From: Diaminobutyricibacter sp. McL0608
GTDB taxonomy: Bacteria; Actinomycetota; Actinomycetes; Actinomycetales; Microbacteriaceae
DNA: 64,000 nucleotides
NCBI RefSeq assembly: GCF_039613825.1
Contig: NZ_CP154826.1
Coordinates: 3,286,001 to 3,350,000, forward strand
Direction of reading: 5' to 3'
Part shown: piece after piece, positions 44,511-52,730 of the stretch
Layout of the letters: the number at the start of each line of letters is the position of its first letter
How positions within the stretch are numbered: the first letter of the stretch is position 1
Translations under genes and position numbers: made by a program
Notes under the pieces: model-generated
What the model was told of the DNA's origin: nothing
The model's input: only the letters and a program-made list of their open reading frames with translations
The model's database searches: none

Positions 44511-44875
44511 TCACCATGATGGAGCCTCCTTCAGTCCGGTCAGGCGGGAGCAGTAGACGGTTGCGGCGAGACTTGCGAGGATCAGCGTGGATCCAACTGT
44601 TGCCGCGCGGGTACGCGCGGTGACCATCGGTGGCAGGTATGGGCTTCCGGCGTACTTGTTCCGGTAGACGTCGTCAATCTGATCCTTCACGCGCGCAGCC
44701 TGATACCAGGGGACTCGGTGCCGTTGTAGGCGCGCACATACACGCCGCCGTCGACGACGACGGACCAGATCCAGGCCAGAGTGCCCACAGTCGATCCGTC
44801 GGCGCGATACGGTGCGATGTGAAAGTCGTCGGTTGTACTTATCGCGCGAAGCTCCTCGGGGGTCCAGTCAGTCAT
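44511..44875 (-). pseudogene. DUF2255 family protein, frameshifted and internally deleted
   Basis: The ATG at 44875 opens MTDWTPEELRAISTTDDFHI, then IWSVVVDGGVYVRAYNGTES, the DUF2255 N-terminal half. At the G run 44709-44712 the frame shifts. In the next frame homology continues WYQAARVKDQIDDVYRNKYA and GSPYLPPMVTARTRAATV. Between RVKD and QIDD about 25 residues normally present are missing, a second independent lesion. The frame then runs to a stop at 44511 through an unrelated hydrophobic tail. The ATG overlaps the stop of the upstream XRE regulator, so it was once co-translated with it. It is inactive as a normal DUF2255 protein. Confidence 0.75.
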
Positions 44876-45750
44876 GGAGCGCTTTCCACGACCGGCAGAT
44901 GGTCGGCTTGCCAGGAGGCGAGGAGGCGCAGGCTTTCGGCAGAGGGTGAGCCGGGTTCTGCGGTGTAGATCAGGAGGATGTGTCCGGGTTCTGCGGTGAT
45001 CGCGAGTTCTTCGTACGCGAGCGTGAGATCGCCGACGATGGGGTGGTGGAACCTTTTCGTGCCTGCGCCGTGGGTTCGCACGTTGTGTGCACCCCAGAGT
45101 TGCCTGAACGTGTCGCTGCGGGTGGAGAGTTCGCCGACGAGGTCTTGGATCGCCCGGTTGTGCGGGTCACGCCCGGCCTCCGCGCGCATGAAGGCGACGC
45201 ACATTTCGGCGAAGAGTTCCCAGTCGGGGTAGAAGTCGTGGGAGACGGGGTCGAGGAACTGGAACCGGGCCAGGTTGGGTGTGCGCCCGCCGTCGCCGAT
45301 GACGGGCGAGTAGAACGCTCGGCCAAGTGGGTTGAAGGCGATCACATCCGATTGCGCGTTGCGGACGATCGCGACACCGTCGGTGATCGCCTCGAGCGCC
45401 CAGTGCAGCGACGGACGCGTCGCCGGGTTACGAACGGTCCGGCGGCGCCCGCGGCCGGAGGCGGGGATACCGTCGGCGGCCCTGGCGAGGTCGAGCAGGT
45501 GTGCGCGTTCGGTGTCATCGAGCTGCAGCGCTTGGGAGACGGCGTCGAGCACGGAGGCGGAGGCTCCGGCGATCGCTCCTCGTTCAAGCTTGGCGTAGTA
45601 CTCGACGCTGACGCCGGCGAGCGTGGCGACCTCGGAACGACGTAAACCGCTTACCCGCCGGTTGGGGCCGGCGGGGATGCCGGCGAGTTCGGGGGTCAGC
45701 CTGGCGCGTCGCGACATCAGGAACTCGCGGACCTCGGATCGGTTATCCAT
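44872..45750 (-). CDS. XRE/MmyB-family transcriptional regulator
   Basis: The ATG at 45750 gives 292 residues. An N-terminal helix-turn-helix (RRVSGLRRSEVATLAGVSVE, YYAKLERG) is followed by the MmyB-like ligand-binding domain (PSLHWALEAITDGVAIVRNA, NPLGRAFYSPV, FYPDWELFAEMCVAFMRAEA, GTKRFHHPIVGDLTLAYEEL). These regulators bind small molecules, possibly fatty acids, and control adjacent redox or efflux genes. It is divergent from the MFS-ADH-cupin-CMD operon across 101 bases that contain a perfect palindrome. TAACCT seven bases before the ATG suggests a leaderless start. Confidence 0.9.
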   Translation of the reverse strand: MDNRSEVREFLMSRRARLTPELAGIPAGPNRRVSGLRRSEVATLAGVSVEYYAKLERGAIAGASASVLDAVSQALQLDDTERAHLLDLARAADGIPASGRGRRRTVRNPATRPSLHWALEAITDGVAIVRNAQSDVIAFNPLGRAFYSPVIGDGGRTPNLARFQFLDPVSHDFYPDWELFAEMCVAFMRAEAGRDPHNRAIQDLVGELSTRSDTFRQLWGAHNVRTHGAGTKRFHHPIVGDLTLAYEELAITAEPGHILLIYTAEPGSPSAESLRLLASWQADHLPVVESAP

Positions 45751-45780
45751 GCAGTCGAGGTTACGTCCGTCAGCGCCGAT

Positions 45781-45793
45781 CAGGGGTCCCCTG
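45781..45793. promoter_or_regulatory. perfect palindrome in the XRE/MFS intergenic region
   Basis: CAGGGGTCCCCTG is a perfect 13-base palindrome, 31 bases from the regulator start and 59 bases from the MFS start. It is the best candidate for the operator of the divergent XRE/MmyB regulator controlling both directions. Confidence 0.5.
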
Positions 45794-45851
45794 TCAGTAC
45801 ACCTCTCATCAGAGACTCCCTCGGCCTGGCGAGGAGCGCTTTGCTTGTCAC

Positions 45852-47123
45852 GTGACAGTTTCTCTAGCTCCCGCAGTTGACCGGGTTCGGGCCGGCCGCT
45901 GGTTGGCGACCCTCCTTCTGGTCCTGACCGTGTTCGGGCCGATCTCGATGGACCTCTACCTTCCCGCGCTTCCCGCACTCACGACCGAGCTCGGCGCAGC
46001 GACCTCGCTGGCGCAGCTGACGGTGACCGCCTGCCTGATCGGCCTCGCCGGCGGCCAACTGATCGCCGGACCGCTCTCCGACCGGTACGGCCGACGGATG
46101 CCGCTGCTGATCGGGGTCACCGCTTACGTGATCGTCTCGGCATTGTGTGCGGCCAGTCCCACCGTTGAAATCCTGATCGTGGCCCGCCTGGTGCAAGGAC
46201 TTGCGGGCGGTGTCGGCATCGTGATCGCCCAGGCTGCGGGACGCGACGTCTACGACGGCGGCCGACTGATCCGGTTCTACGGCCGGCTCACCGTGATCGG
46301 CGGATTCGCCGCGATCGTCGGCCCCCTCCTCGGCGGCGTGCTCTCCACCCTGATGGACTGGCGCGGGCTGTTCCTTGTCCTGGCCGGGATCGGAGCTGCC
46401 ATTCTCGCCTGGGCTGCGTTCGGGTTCCCGGAGACGCTGCCGGCAACGGAGCGGACAACCGGCGGGTTCGCCCGCGTCGGAGCGGATATGCGCATACTTT
46501 TCAGCGATCGCCGATTCGTCGGTGCCGTACTGGCGCAAGGCTTCGTCTATGCGGCTCTCTTCGCCTATCTGAGCGGCGCCACCTACGTGTTGCAGGGCGT
46601 GTACGGGCTCTCCCCGCAGCAGTACGCATTGGCGTTCGGGCTGAACTCTGCTGGGTTCATGGTCTTCGGCTACCTCGCCGGCCGCAGCAGCGAACGGTGG
46701 AGCGTCATCGGCACTCTTGTCATCGGCCTGATCGTAGCGGGGGCCGGGGCTGCCGGGCTGCTGGCCTCCGGGCTGACGCACCTGCCCCTGATCGTGGTCA
46801 TCCTTTCGTTGTTATTGCTGGTCAGTGGAACCGCGATCACCAGCCCGCCCTCGACCACCCTGGCGCTATCCGACTACCCACAGATCGCCGGCACCGCCTC
46901 CTCCCTGCTCGGCGCGGCCCGGTTCGCGTTCGGCGGCATCGCCGCCCCCCTGGTCGGCGTCGCCGGCGCCCTCAGCATCCTGCCCTTGGGCCTCGTCACC
47001 ACGACGTCCATCGTCTTGGCGGCCATCGCGGGAGTCATCTTCCTCGCTCGCCGAACGGCCGTGACCGTCGCGGACACGTCGCACACCCTCACAACGGAAG
47101 GAACACCCCTATGCGTGGAGTGA
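45852..47123 (+). CDS. Bcr/CflA-type multidrug efflux MFS transporter
   Basis: The 423-residue protein has 12 hydrophobic segments. FGPISMDLYLPALPAL in the first helix and GPLSDRYGRRMPLLIG (motif A) are diagnostic of the DHA1 Bcr/CflA group. RLVQGLAGGVGIVIAQAAGR is the conserved helix 4 segment. It exports drugs or metabolites with proton antiport. The GTG start is 13 bases after a gaggag sequence. The stop overlaps the next gene's ATG by 13 bases. It is first in an operon with ADH, cupin and decarboxylase-like genes, suggesting removal or detoxification of a small carbonyl or aromatic compound. Confidence 0.93.
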   Translation: MTVSLAPAVDRVRAGRWLATLLLVLTVFGPISMDLYLPALPALTTELGAATSLAQLTVTACLIGLAGGQLIAGPLSDRYGRRMPLLIGVTAYVIVSALCAASPTVEILIVARLVQGLAGGVGIVIAQAAGRDVYDGGRLIRFYGRLTVIGGFAAIVGPLLGGVLSTLMDWRGLFLVLAGIGAAILAWAAFGFPETLPATERTTGGFARVGADMRILFSDRRFVGAVLAQGFVYAALFAYLSGATYVLQGVYGLSPQQYALAFGLNSAGFMVFGYLAGRSSERWSVIGTLVIGLIVAGAGAAGLLASGLTHLPLIVVILSLLLLVSGTAITSPPSTTLALSDYPQIAGTASSLLGAARFAFGGIAAPLVGVAGALSILPLGLVTTTSIVLAAIAGVIFLARRTAVTVADTSHTLTTEGTPLCVE

Positions 47124-48142
47124 TCATGTACGCCCCCGGAGACATCCGGGTCGAACAGCGCGAAGACCCCATCATCGAGCAGCCCACCGACGCGATCATC
47201 CGTGTGACCGCTGCCTGCATCTGCGGCTCCGACCTCTGGCCCTACCGCGGGATCGAGCCGGTGAACGGCCCGACGCCGATGGGGCACGAGTACGTCGGCG
47301 TCGTCGAACAGGTCGGCGACGCCGTGAAGAACGTCAAGATCGGCGACTTCGTCGTCGGCTCGTTCTTCGCCTCCGACAACACCTGCGAGATCTGCCGGGC
47401 CGGCTACCAGTCGCGCTGCATTCACGCGATCGGGATGGGGTCGCTCGGCACCCAGGCGGAGCTGCTGCGCGTCCCGCTCGCCGACGGCACCCTTGTCGCC
47501 ACACCCCGCCAGCCGAAACCCGAGGAGATCCCGGGACTGCTCGCCGCCTCCGACGTGCTGGGCACCGGATGGTTCGCCGCGGTCGCTGCTGAAGTCGGCG
47601 CGGGTAAGACCGTCGCCGTCGTCGGTGACGGTGCCGTCGGACTGCTCGGCATCCTCGCAGCCAAGCAACTCGGCGCGACGCGCATTATCGCGATGAGCCG
47701 CCATGCCGACCGGCAAGCCCTCGCCCGCCGGTTCGGCGCCACCGACATCGTCGAGGAACGCGGAGACGACGGCGTGGCCAGGATCAAGGAGCTCACCAAT
47801 GGGCTCGGCGCGCACTCCACCATCGAGGCCGTCGGCACGCAGGAGTCGATGATGCAGGCCATCCGCGCCACCCGCCCCGGCGGTCACGTCGGTTACGTCG
47901 GCGTCTCCCATGACGTCGAGCTCCCCGGTCTTGAGCTGTTCTTCTCCGGCGTGCACCTGCACGGCGGCCCCGCACCAGTGCGCCGGTTCCTTCCTGAGCT
48001 GATCACGCTCATCATGGATGGCGAGATCGATCCTGGCGCCGTCTTCGACGTCACCCTCCCCCTGGACGACGCCGCCGCAGGCTACCAAGCCATGGACGAA
48101 CGCCGGGCCATCAAGGTCCTTCTGACAATGGAGACAACATGA
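47111..48142 (+). CDS. zinc-dependent alcohol dehydrogenase
   Basis: The ATG at 47111 gives 343 residues. Catalytic zinc ligands are Cys38 (CICGSD), His59 and Glu60 (GHEYVG). The structural site region has Cys92, 95 and 103 (NTCEICRAGYQSRC), with one of the usual four cysteines less clear. The Rossmann loop is VAVVGDGAVGLLGILAAKQL. VSHDVELPGLELFFSGVHLH is typical of the actinobacterial group related to the Zn-ADH family with MRALTW or MRGVIM starts. It oxidises an alcohol or reduces an aldehyde with NAD(P). It overlaps the MFS gene upstream by 13 bases and the cupin gene downstream by four. Confidence 0.93.
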   Translation: MRGVIMYAPGDIRVEQREDPIIEQPTDAIIRVTAACICGSDLWPYRGIEPVNGPTPMGHEYVGVVEQVGDAVKNVKIGDFVVGSFFASDNTCEICRAGYQSRCIHAIGMGSLGTQAELLRVPLADGTLVATPRQPKPEEIPGLLAASDVLGTGWFAAVAAEVGAGKTVAVVGDGAVGLLGILAAKQLGATRIIAMSRHADRQALARRFGATDIVEERGDDGVARIKELTNGLGAHSTIEAVGTQESMMQAIRATRPGGHVGYVGVSHDVELPGLELFFSGVHLHGGPAPVRRFLPELITLIMDGEIDPGAVFDVTLPLDDAAAGYQAMDERRAIKVLLTMETT

Positions 48143-48546
48143 ACATCGAACCGCGCATCCCCACCACCAAGAACCCGGCGGAACAGTTCGCCGGCGACGT
48201 CTGGCTCGACCCCATCGCGCTCCCACACGACGCGGACCAGCGCATGGTCGTCGCCACCGTGCGATTCGCCCCCGGCGCCCGCACCGCCTGGCACAGCCAC
48301 TCCCGCGGCCAATACCTGCGCGTCACTCAGGGCGTCGCCCGGTTCGGTGACCGCGACGGCAACATCATCGAGGTTCATCCCGGCGAAACCCTCTACACCC
48401 CACCCGGCCAGGACCACTGGCACGCGGCGGCCCCAGGATGCTTCATGGAGCACATCGCCATGCTCGAAAACTCCGACAACCCCATTGAGACCACCGCGTG
48501 GAAAGAACACATCACCGACGACGAATACAACGGGAGGACATCATGA
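48139..48546 (+). CDS. cupin-domain protein (mandelonitrile lyase-like)
   Basis: The 135-residue single-domain cupin has FAPGARTAWHSHSRGQYLRV (motif 1, two His and Gln) and HPGETLYTPPGQDHWHAAAP (motif 2, His). These make a likely Mn or Zn site. The sequence pattern matches small cupins related to the bacterial (R)-hydroxynitrile lyases and to decarboxylase-like cupins found beside CMD proteins. It overlaps ADH and CMD genes by four bases each, so all are co-translated. The exact reaction is unknown. Confidence 0.9.
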   Translation: MNIEPRIPTTKNPAEQFAGDVWLDPIALPHDADQRMVVATVRFAPGARTAWHSHSRGQYLRVTQGVARFGDRDGNIIEVHPGETLYTPPGQDHWHAAAPGCFMEHIAMLENSDNPIETTAWKEHITDDEYNGRTS

Positions 48547-48884
48547 CCCAACCGCATTCCGGCTGGACCGGCGGCCACCGCGCATTCGGCGATTTCGCGC
48601 CCGGCCTCGTGCACTACACCGACAAAGTGCTCTTCGACGAAGTATGGGAGCGGCCCGAACTCTCCAAACGCGACCGCAGCCTCATCACCGTTACCGCGCT
48701 CCTCGCCGGCGGCAATACCGACCAACTGCGCTTCCACCTGCAGCACGCACGCCACAACGGGGTGACCGAACAAGAACTCATCGAAGCGATCACCCACCTC
48801 GCCTTCTACGCCGGCTGGCCCAAAGCGATGTCCGCGATGACCATCGCCAAAGAGGTCTTCGAGAACGAGGATGTCGCCGAATGA
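48543..48884 (+). CDS. carboxymuconolactone decarboxylase family protein
   Basis: The 113-residue protein is intact. [40 protein letters not shown] and HNGVTEQELIEAITHLAFYA, then GWPKAMSAM, give the full AhpD/CMD helical bundle. There is no CxxC, so it is CMD-like rather than AhpD-like. It overlaps the cupin by four bases. A CMD plus cupin pair is common in actinobacterial and proteobacterial redox clusters, and the two are sometimes fused. The truncated copy at 41507 shows that the family was once duplicated in this region. Confidence 0.92.
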   Translation: MTQPHSGWTGGHRAFGDFAPGLVHYTDKVLFDEVWERPELSKRDRSLITVTALLAGGNTDQLRFHLQHARHNGVTEQELIEAITHLAFYAGWPKAMSAMTIAKEVFENEDVAE

Positions 48885-49018
48885 TCATGGTTACCGGCGC
48901 ATCGGCACCATTGACCGGGTGTTCTGGGCAACAGCCCAACTTCCGCGTATTTACCGGGATCGCGGGCTACGCGAGTGGTTCACAGGTCGAGCACCAGGTG
49001 CTGTCCGCGGCAGCGTGA
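48881..49018 (+). pseudogene. stub of an NAD(P)-binding protein after the CMD gene
   Basis: The ATG overlaps the CMD stop (ATGA). The frame begins MIMVTGASAPLTG, where the first eight residues look like the first strand and glycine loop of an SDR or NmrA-type protein (MIMVTGASG..G). It then loses all resemblance and ends after 45 codons. The end overlaps the convergent reductase gene. It probably marks a deletion junction within a fifth operon gene. Confidence 0.4.
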
Positions 49019-49942
49019 GACGCACGTCATCATGGACGCGTTCTCGAGGCGTTCTTCGAGTGACAGGACCGAGTCGCGATGCTCCGGGATGCCAGCGAGC
49101 ACTCTCACCTCGCAGGTGCCGCATGTGCCCTCCCTGCAGGTTGAGAGCACGTTAGCGCCGGCCCTGTTGACCGCATCCAGAACACTCTCGTCCTCACTGA
49201 CCGTCATCACTGCTCCCGAACGGGCAAGCGTGACCTCGAACGGCGGATTGGGCTCGTGCTCGATGTTCCGCGGGTGGAATCGCTCGATGACGACCCGGTC
49301 GATCGCATCGTACCGTCGCGCGCTGTCCTCCAAGCCGGCGAGGAGACCCTCGGGTCCGCATCCATAGACGAGCGCTGGACCGGCGGGCATCCTGGCCCAG
49401 ATGTCATCGAGCGGATACCAACCGCGCTCTGCGCTCGGCCAGGCGTATACATGGTGTCCGTACTGGTCCTGCAGCTCGTCGAGGTACGGCATCCGGTCAC
49501 GCGACCTGCCCAGATACAGCAGACGCCAGTCCGCGGCGGTCGCGGCCGCCGCATCGATCATCGGAAGGATCGGCGTGATCCCGATACCGCCTGCGACGAA
49601 CAGGTAGAAGGGCGCCTCGCGGAGGCGGAAGTGGTTCCGCGTCGCGCGGACGCGGAGCCGGTCGCCGACCCGCACGCGGTCGTGGACTGATCGGGAGCCG
49701 CCTCGGCCTGCCTCTTCGCGAAGGACAGCGATCCGGATGATGATGTCGCGATCTCCACCGCAGATCGAGTACTGGCGGATCGCCCCATCCGGCAGTTCGA
49801 GGTCGATGTGGGCACCCGGCTCCCAAGACGGGAACGGCGACCCATCGGAACTCAGGGACAACTCGACGACGGCATCGCTGAGAATACGCCGCCCTACGAC
49901 AGTGACATCGATCGCGGTCGTGGTCGCAGTGGTCGTGACCAC
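48980..49942 (-). CDS. PDR/VanB-type ferredoxin reductase (possibly the reductase half of a P450 fusion)
   Basis: About 320 residues with the phthalate dioxygenase reductase layout. A flavin-binding barrel (PGAHIDLELPDGAIRQYSIC) is followed by the NAD domain (FYLFVAGGIGITPILPMIDA, VYGCGPEGLLAGL) and a C-terminal plant-type 2Fe-2S domain with CREGTCGTCEVRVLAG and a distal Cys in MMTCVSRC. It passes electrons from NAD(P)H to an oxygenase. No ribosome site precedes the GTG at 49942, and the frame is continuous with the P450 remnant upstream. It may therefore be the C-terminal part of a self-sufficient P450-reductase fusion rather than an independent gene. Confidence 0.85.
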   Translation of the reverse strand: MVTTTATTTAIDVTVVGRRILSDAVVELSLSSDGSPFPSWEPGAHIDLELPDGAIRQYSICGGDRDIIIRIAVLREEAGRGGSRSVHDRVRVGDRLRVRATRNHFRLREAPFYLFVAGGIGITPILPMIDAAAATAADWRLLYLGRSRDRMPYLDELQDQYGHHVYAWPSAERGWYPLDDIWARMPAGPALVYGCGPEGLLAGLEDSARRYDAIDRVVIERFHPRNIEHEPNPPFEVTLARSGAVMTVSEDESVLDAVNRAGANVLSTCREGTCGTCEVRVLAGIPEHRDSVLSLEERLENASMMTCVSRCRGQHLVLDL

Positions 49943-50267
49943 CGGACTCAGGATGCGCGGCTTGGAGGTCAGGCGAGGATCCCACTCGACAGGGAGCGAC
50001 ACCATGCCGCGCCCCTGTCCCCCGCGGGGGAACTCGCCCCTCGAACTGCTCCTTCCACGGCGAGGGAACATCACCGACAGCCGGTTCGGACGAGAAGGTG
50101 TCCGGGTCGTGCAGGGCCGTGACGATGTCGTCATAGCGGGTGACCTTTCGCGCTTCATAAGTGGCGGAAAAGGGGAACCCGGCACTGGCCCGGATGCCGG
50201 CGAGGTCAGTGAAGATCCGCTCCGGATCGATGAATGGGCAGCCGAGGGTTTCGGCGGTGATCGTCAT
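49943..50267 (-). pseudogene. cytochrome P450 heme domain, internally deleted
   Basis: The ATG at 50267, after ctggaggaagca, starts MTITAETLGCPFIDPERIFT. It continues RKVTRYDDIVTALHDPDTFS and PSPWKEQFEGRVPPRGT, a typical actinobacterial P450 N-terminus. Near 50005-50016 the sequence jumps to another frame with MVSLPVEWDPRLTSKPRI, which resembles a P450 C-terminal strand. The I helix, ExxR and heme Cys regions, roughly 300 residues, are missing. The remaining 3' end runs in frame into the reductase, as in CYP116B-type fusions. The gene cannot make a working P450. Confidence 0.7.
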
Positions 50268-50563
50268 TGCTTCCTCCAGCGGGAATGTAGAGTCCCGCCC
50301 GGGAAGAGCGCACAGGTGGGACGTGACGTGTCCGAGTGCTCGCCCAGTGCGTCGGATGCACCGAGGGGGATTATTCACGCCGACCAGATCGCCGGGTGTC
50401 CTCACCCCACCTGTATAGGCACGAGTGTACCCGAACGCCGAACTCTCCCCGCTATGCCCTAGGTTCGGTGCGAGAAGCGGGGACATCGAGGATGTGGTCG
50501 GGCTACAAACGCCTGCCGAGAACACGGCCGATAGACTTGAGCTACATCTGCTGAGGGAGCGTC
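50268..50563. other. intergenic region between P450 remnant and copper operon
   Basis: About 300 bases upstream of both the P450 remnant (leftward) and the copper-associated operon (rightward). The open frames here look like noise. The ribosome site of the P450 remnant lies at its left edge and that of the 50564 gene (gagggagcg) at its right edge. No clear promoter, operator palindrome or RNA structure was recognised. Confidence 0.5.
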
Positions 50564-51187
50564 ATGGCATCGCGTTGGGCACGGGTCGTTCGCGGCCTGC
50601 TTGCGGCCAGCGTCGCCACCCTTGTGGCTGCGCTTTTCCACATGGCCGGCGGGGGCGTAGCCCCCAGTGCTCTCGCCCTCACGCTGAGCCTGGTGTTCTC
50701 GGCCCTCGCCTGCATTGCCTTGGCCGGTAGAGGGTTGGCCTTGTGGCGGCTCACTCTGTCGGTGGCACTCAGCCAGTTCTTGTTCCATACCCTTTTCGCC
50801 CTGAGCCCGTCGGGAAGTTTCGCTGGCGCTGACCCTTCTGGGCACGTTCACCTGGGCAGCCATCTGGAGATGGTCTCATCCGGGGGCGCAACGAGCATGG
50901 CGCCGATGGCGCCGGAGTCGGCAGCGATGTGGGTTTCGCACGGTTTCGCCGCGTTAGTGACGATTGCCGCATTGCGTTTCGGCGAGACGTCGTTCTGGGC
51001 ACTCTGCGAGTTCACCGCCTTCCAGCTGCAAAGACTGTTCGGCTCGGATCTGATCCTGGCCCCCGAGACGGTCCCGGCAGCCCGGGTGGGGGTACTCTCG
51101 CTGCCCGAGCATGCGCTGCAGCTAGCCGTCGTGCTCGGTGAGATGCGTCACCGCGGCCCGCCGGCCGGGCACGCCTCGTTCGCTTAG
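50564..51187 (+). CDS. hypothetical membrane protein in copper operon (207 aa)
   Basis: The ATG at 50564 follows gagggagcg. Four hydrophobic helices are visible: about 9-29, 34-54, 60-80 and 124-144. The loop between the third and fourth is rich in His and Met (SGHVHLGSHLEMVSSGGATS, MAPMAPESAAMW), residues that commonly bind copper(I). It precedes YcnI, CopC and CopD-CtaG genes on the same strand, so a role in periplasmic copper handling is a reasonable inference. I do not recognise the family. The C-terminus (PPAGHASFA) is unremarkable. Confidence 0.8.
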   Translation: MASRWARVVRGLLAASVATLVAALFHMAGGGVAPSALALTLSLVFSALACIALAGRGLALWRLTLSVALSQFLFHTLFALSPSGSFAGADPSGHVHLGSHLEMVSSGGATSMAPMAPESAAMWVSHGFAALVTIAALRFGETSFWALCEFTAFQLQRLFGSDLILAPETVPAARVGVLSLPEHALQLAVVLGEMRHRGPPAGHASFA

Positions 51188-51322
51188 CATCTGCTGGCGC
51201 CCCGAAGAGGCAGACAATCTTCCGTGCCGCACGGTTCTGACCTCGTGGTCCCTGCTGCGCGTTTCCCTTTTTCCTCGTGCCCGGCCGCCCGCATGGCGCG
51301 GCCGAGAATGGATATTTCTCCG

Positions 51323-52057
51323 ATGAACAAACGTGTCCTTGCTCGAACCTCTTTCGCAGCGGCAGCGGTTGCTGCTCTCGTGCTGGCAGCGCCGCTGGTG
51401 GCGAGCGCTCACGTGAAGGTGGACCCGAACCAGGCGTCCGTGGGCAGCTACGCCACGCTGACCTTCAAGGTTCCGACCGAATCCGCGACCGCGGGAACGG
51501 TCAAGCTCGAAGTCGACCTGCCGACCGACACCCCCTTCGGGTCGGTGTCCTACATTCCGCTCGCCGGGTGGTCGACCCAGGTCGTCACCGAGAAGCTCGC
51601 CAAGCCCATCAAAACGGATGATGGCACCGTCACTGAGGCGCCCGTAAAGGTGATCTGGACCGCCGACAAGGGCGTGCAGATCGCGCCCGGACAGTTCCAG
51701 GAGTTCGTCATCTCCGCCGGTGCAGTGCCCGATACGGGAAGCATCCTGCTTCCGACGCACCAGACGTACTCCGACGGCTCGGTTGTGAACTGGGACCAGA
51801 AGACGCCCGCGTCCGGTGCTGAGCCGGAGCACCCGGCACCGACGCTCTACGTCAAGGACGCTCCGCCTGCCGACAGCGGCGCGGCGACTGTGACGGCGAC
51901 ACCGATCGCGGCTCCGGTCTCTTCCGCCACGAGCTCCAGTGAAGCGGTGGCGATCTGGGTCGCTGTCGGCGGTCTCGCGCTTGGAGCGATCGCGCTCGTC
52001 ATCTCGGTGGTCGCGTTGACCCGCCGCGGCCGGGTCGCACCGACCGACGGTCAGTAG
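51323..52057 (+). CDS. YcnI-like copper-binding secreted protein
   Basis: The 244-residue protein has a signal peptide ending ASA-HVKVDP, so the mature N-terminus is His30, which in YcnI proteins binds copper. The DUF1775 domain (SVGSYATLTFKVPTESATAG, GWSTQVVTEKL, GQFQEFVISAG, QTYSDGSVVNWDQ) carries the conserved Trp and Glu. A Pro/Ala linker and a C-terminal membrane helix (about 211-233) anchor it. It is next to copC and copD-type genes, the standard set. The start at 51323 is chosen because the signal peptide then has normal length; no strong ribosome site is seen. Confidence 0.93.
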   Translation: MNKRVLARTSFAAAAVAALVLAAPLVASAHVKVDPNQASVGSYATLTFKVPTESATAGTVKLEVDLPTDTPFGSVSYIPLAGWSTQVVTEKLAKPIKTDDGTVTEAPVKVIWTADKGVQIAPGQFQEFVISAGAVPDTGSILLPTHQTYSDGSVVNWDQKTPASGAEPEHPAPTLYVKDAPPADSGAATVTATPIAAPVSSATSSSEAVAIWVAVGGLALGAIALVISVVALTRRGRVAPTDGQ

Positions 52058-52059
52058 TC

Positions 52060-52722
52060 ATGTCAGCGGCGACCCGACTGCCGAGATTCCGGCAGACCGT
52101 TTTTCTCGTCGGGCTCGGCGCGGTCGTCGCCGCGGTGCTGGCGCTGGCCCCTGCGGCCGGCGCCAGCGCCCACGACTATCTCGTGGACAGCACCCCTGCC
52201 GCCAATTCGGTGCAGACGATTCCGATCGAGAAAGTGTCGTTGACGTTCAACGATCGCGTTCTCGACCTGCGCGGCGATGGTTCGTCGGCGCTGATGCAGG
52301 TGGTCGGACCCGACACTCGTCATTTCGAGACCGGATGCCCCACCATCCTCGATCGCACCGTCACAGTTCCCGTCGCGCTCGGCCCGGCCGGGCGCTACAC
52401 GGTCACCTGGCAGATCGTCTCGGCCGACGGGCATGTGGTGTCCAATTCGATCGCCTTCACCTATCGGCCCGGCAACGATCCATCGCCTGCGGCCGGAAGC
52501 ACTGCGAGACCGAAATGCGGAAACGCTGTCGGAGCGGGCTCGACGGCAGCCCCGCCTGCAGCTGCAGCGGGCGGACGGGGTGGCGGCGGTGCTGACCTCG
52601 GCCTCGTCGTCGGCATTGCCGCCGGGATCATCGCGCTGGCCCTCCTCGGCGTGGTGATCGTCCTGATCACTGCACGTCGCGGGCCGGGAAGCACACCGAA
52701 CCGTCCTCCCGCGGACGATTGA
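52060..52722 (+). CDS. copC: CopC-domain copper-binding protein with C-terminal anchor
   Basis: The 220-residue protein has a signal peptide cleaved before His38 (GASA-HDYLVDSTPAANSV), the copper-binding N-terminal His of CopC. Strands include SLTFNDRVLDLRG and RYTVTWQIVSADGHVVSNSI with the second copper His in DGHVV. An Ala/Gly-rich linker leads to a C-terminal membrane helix (about 178-203) and an RRGPGSTP tail. It begins two bases after ycnI, and its stop lies just before the CopD-CtaG gene. Confidence 0.94.
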   Translation: MSAATRLPRFRQTVFLVGLGAVVAAVLALAPAAGASAHDYLVDSTPAANSVQTIPIEKVSLTFNDRVLDLRGDGSSALMQVVGPDTRHFETGCPTILDRTVTVPVALGPAGRYTVTWQIVSADGHVVSNSIAFTYRPGNDPSPAAGSTARPKCGNAVGAGSTAAPPAAAAGGRGGGGADLGLVVGIAAGIIALALLGVVIVLITARRGPGSTPNRPPADD

Positions 52723-52730
52723 AGAGGACA

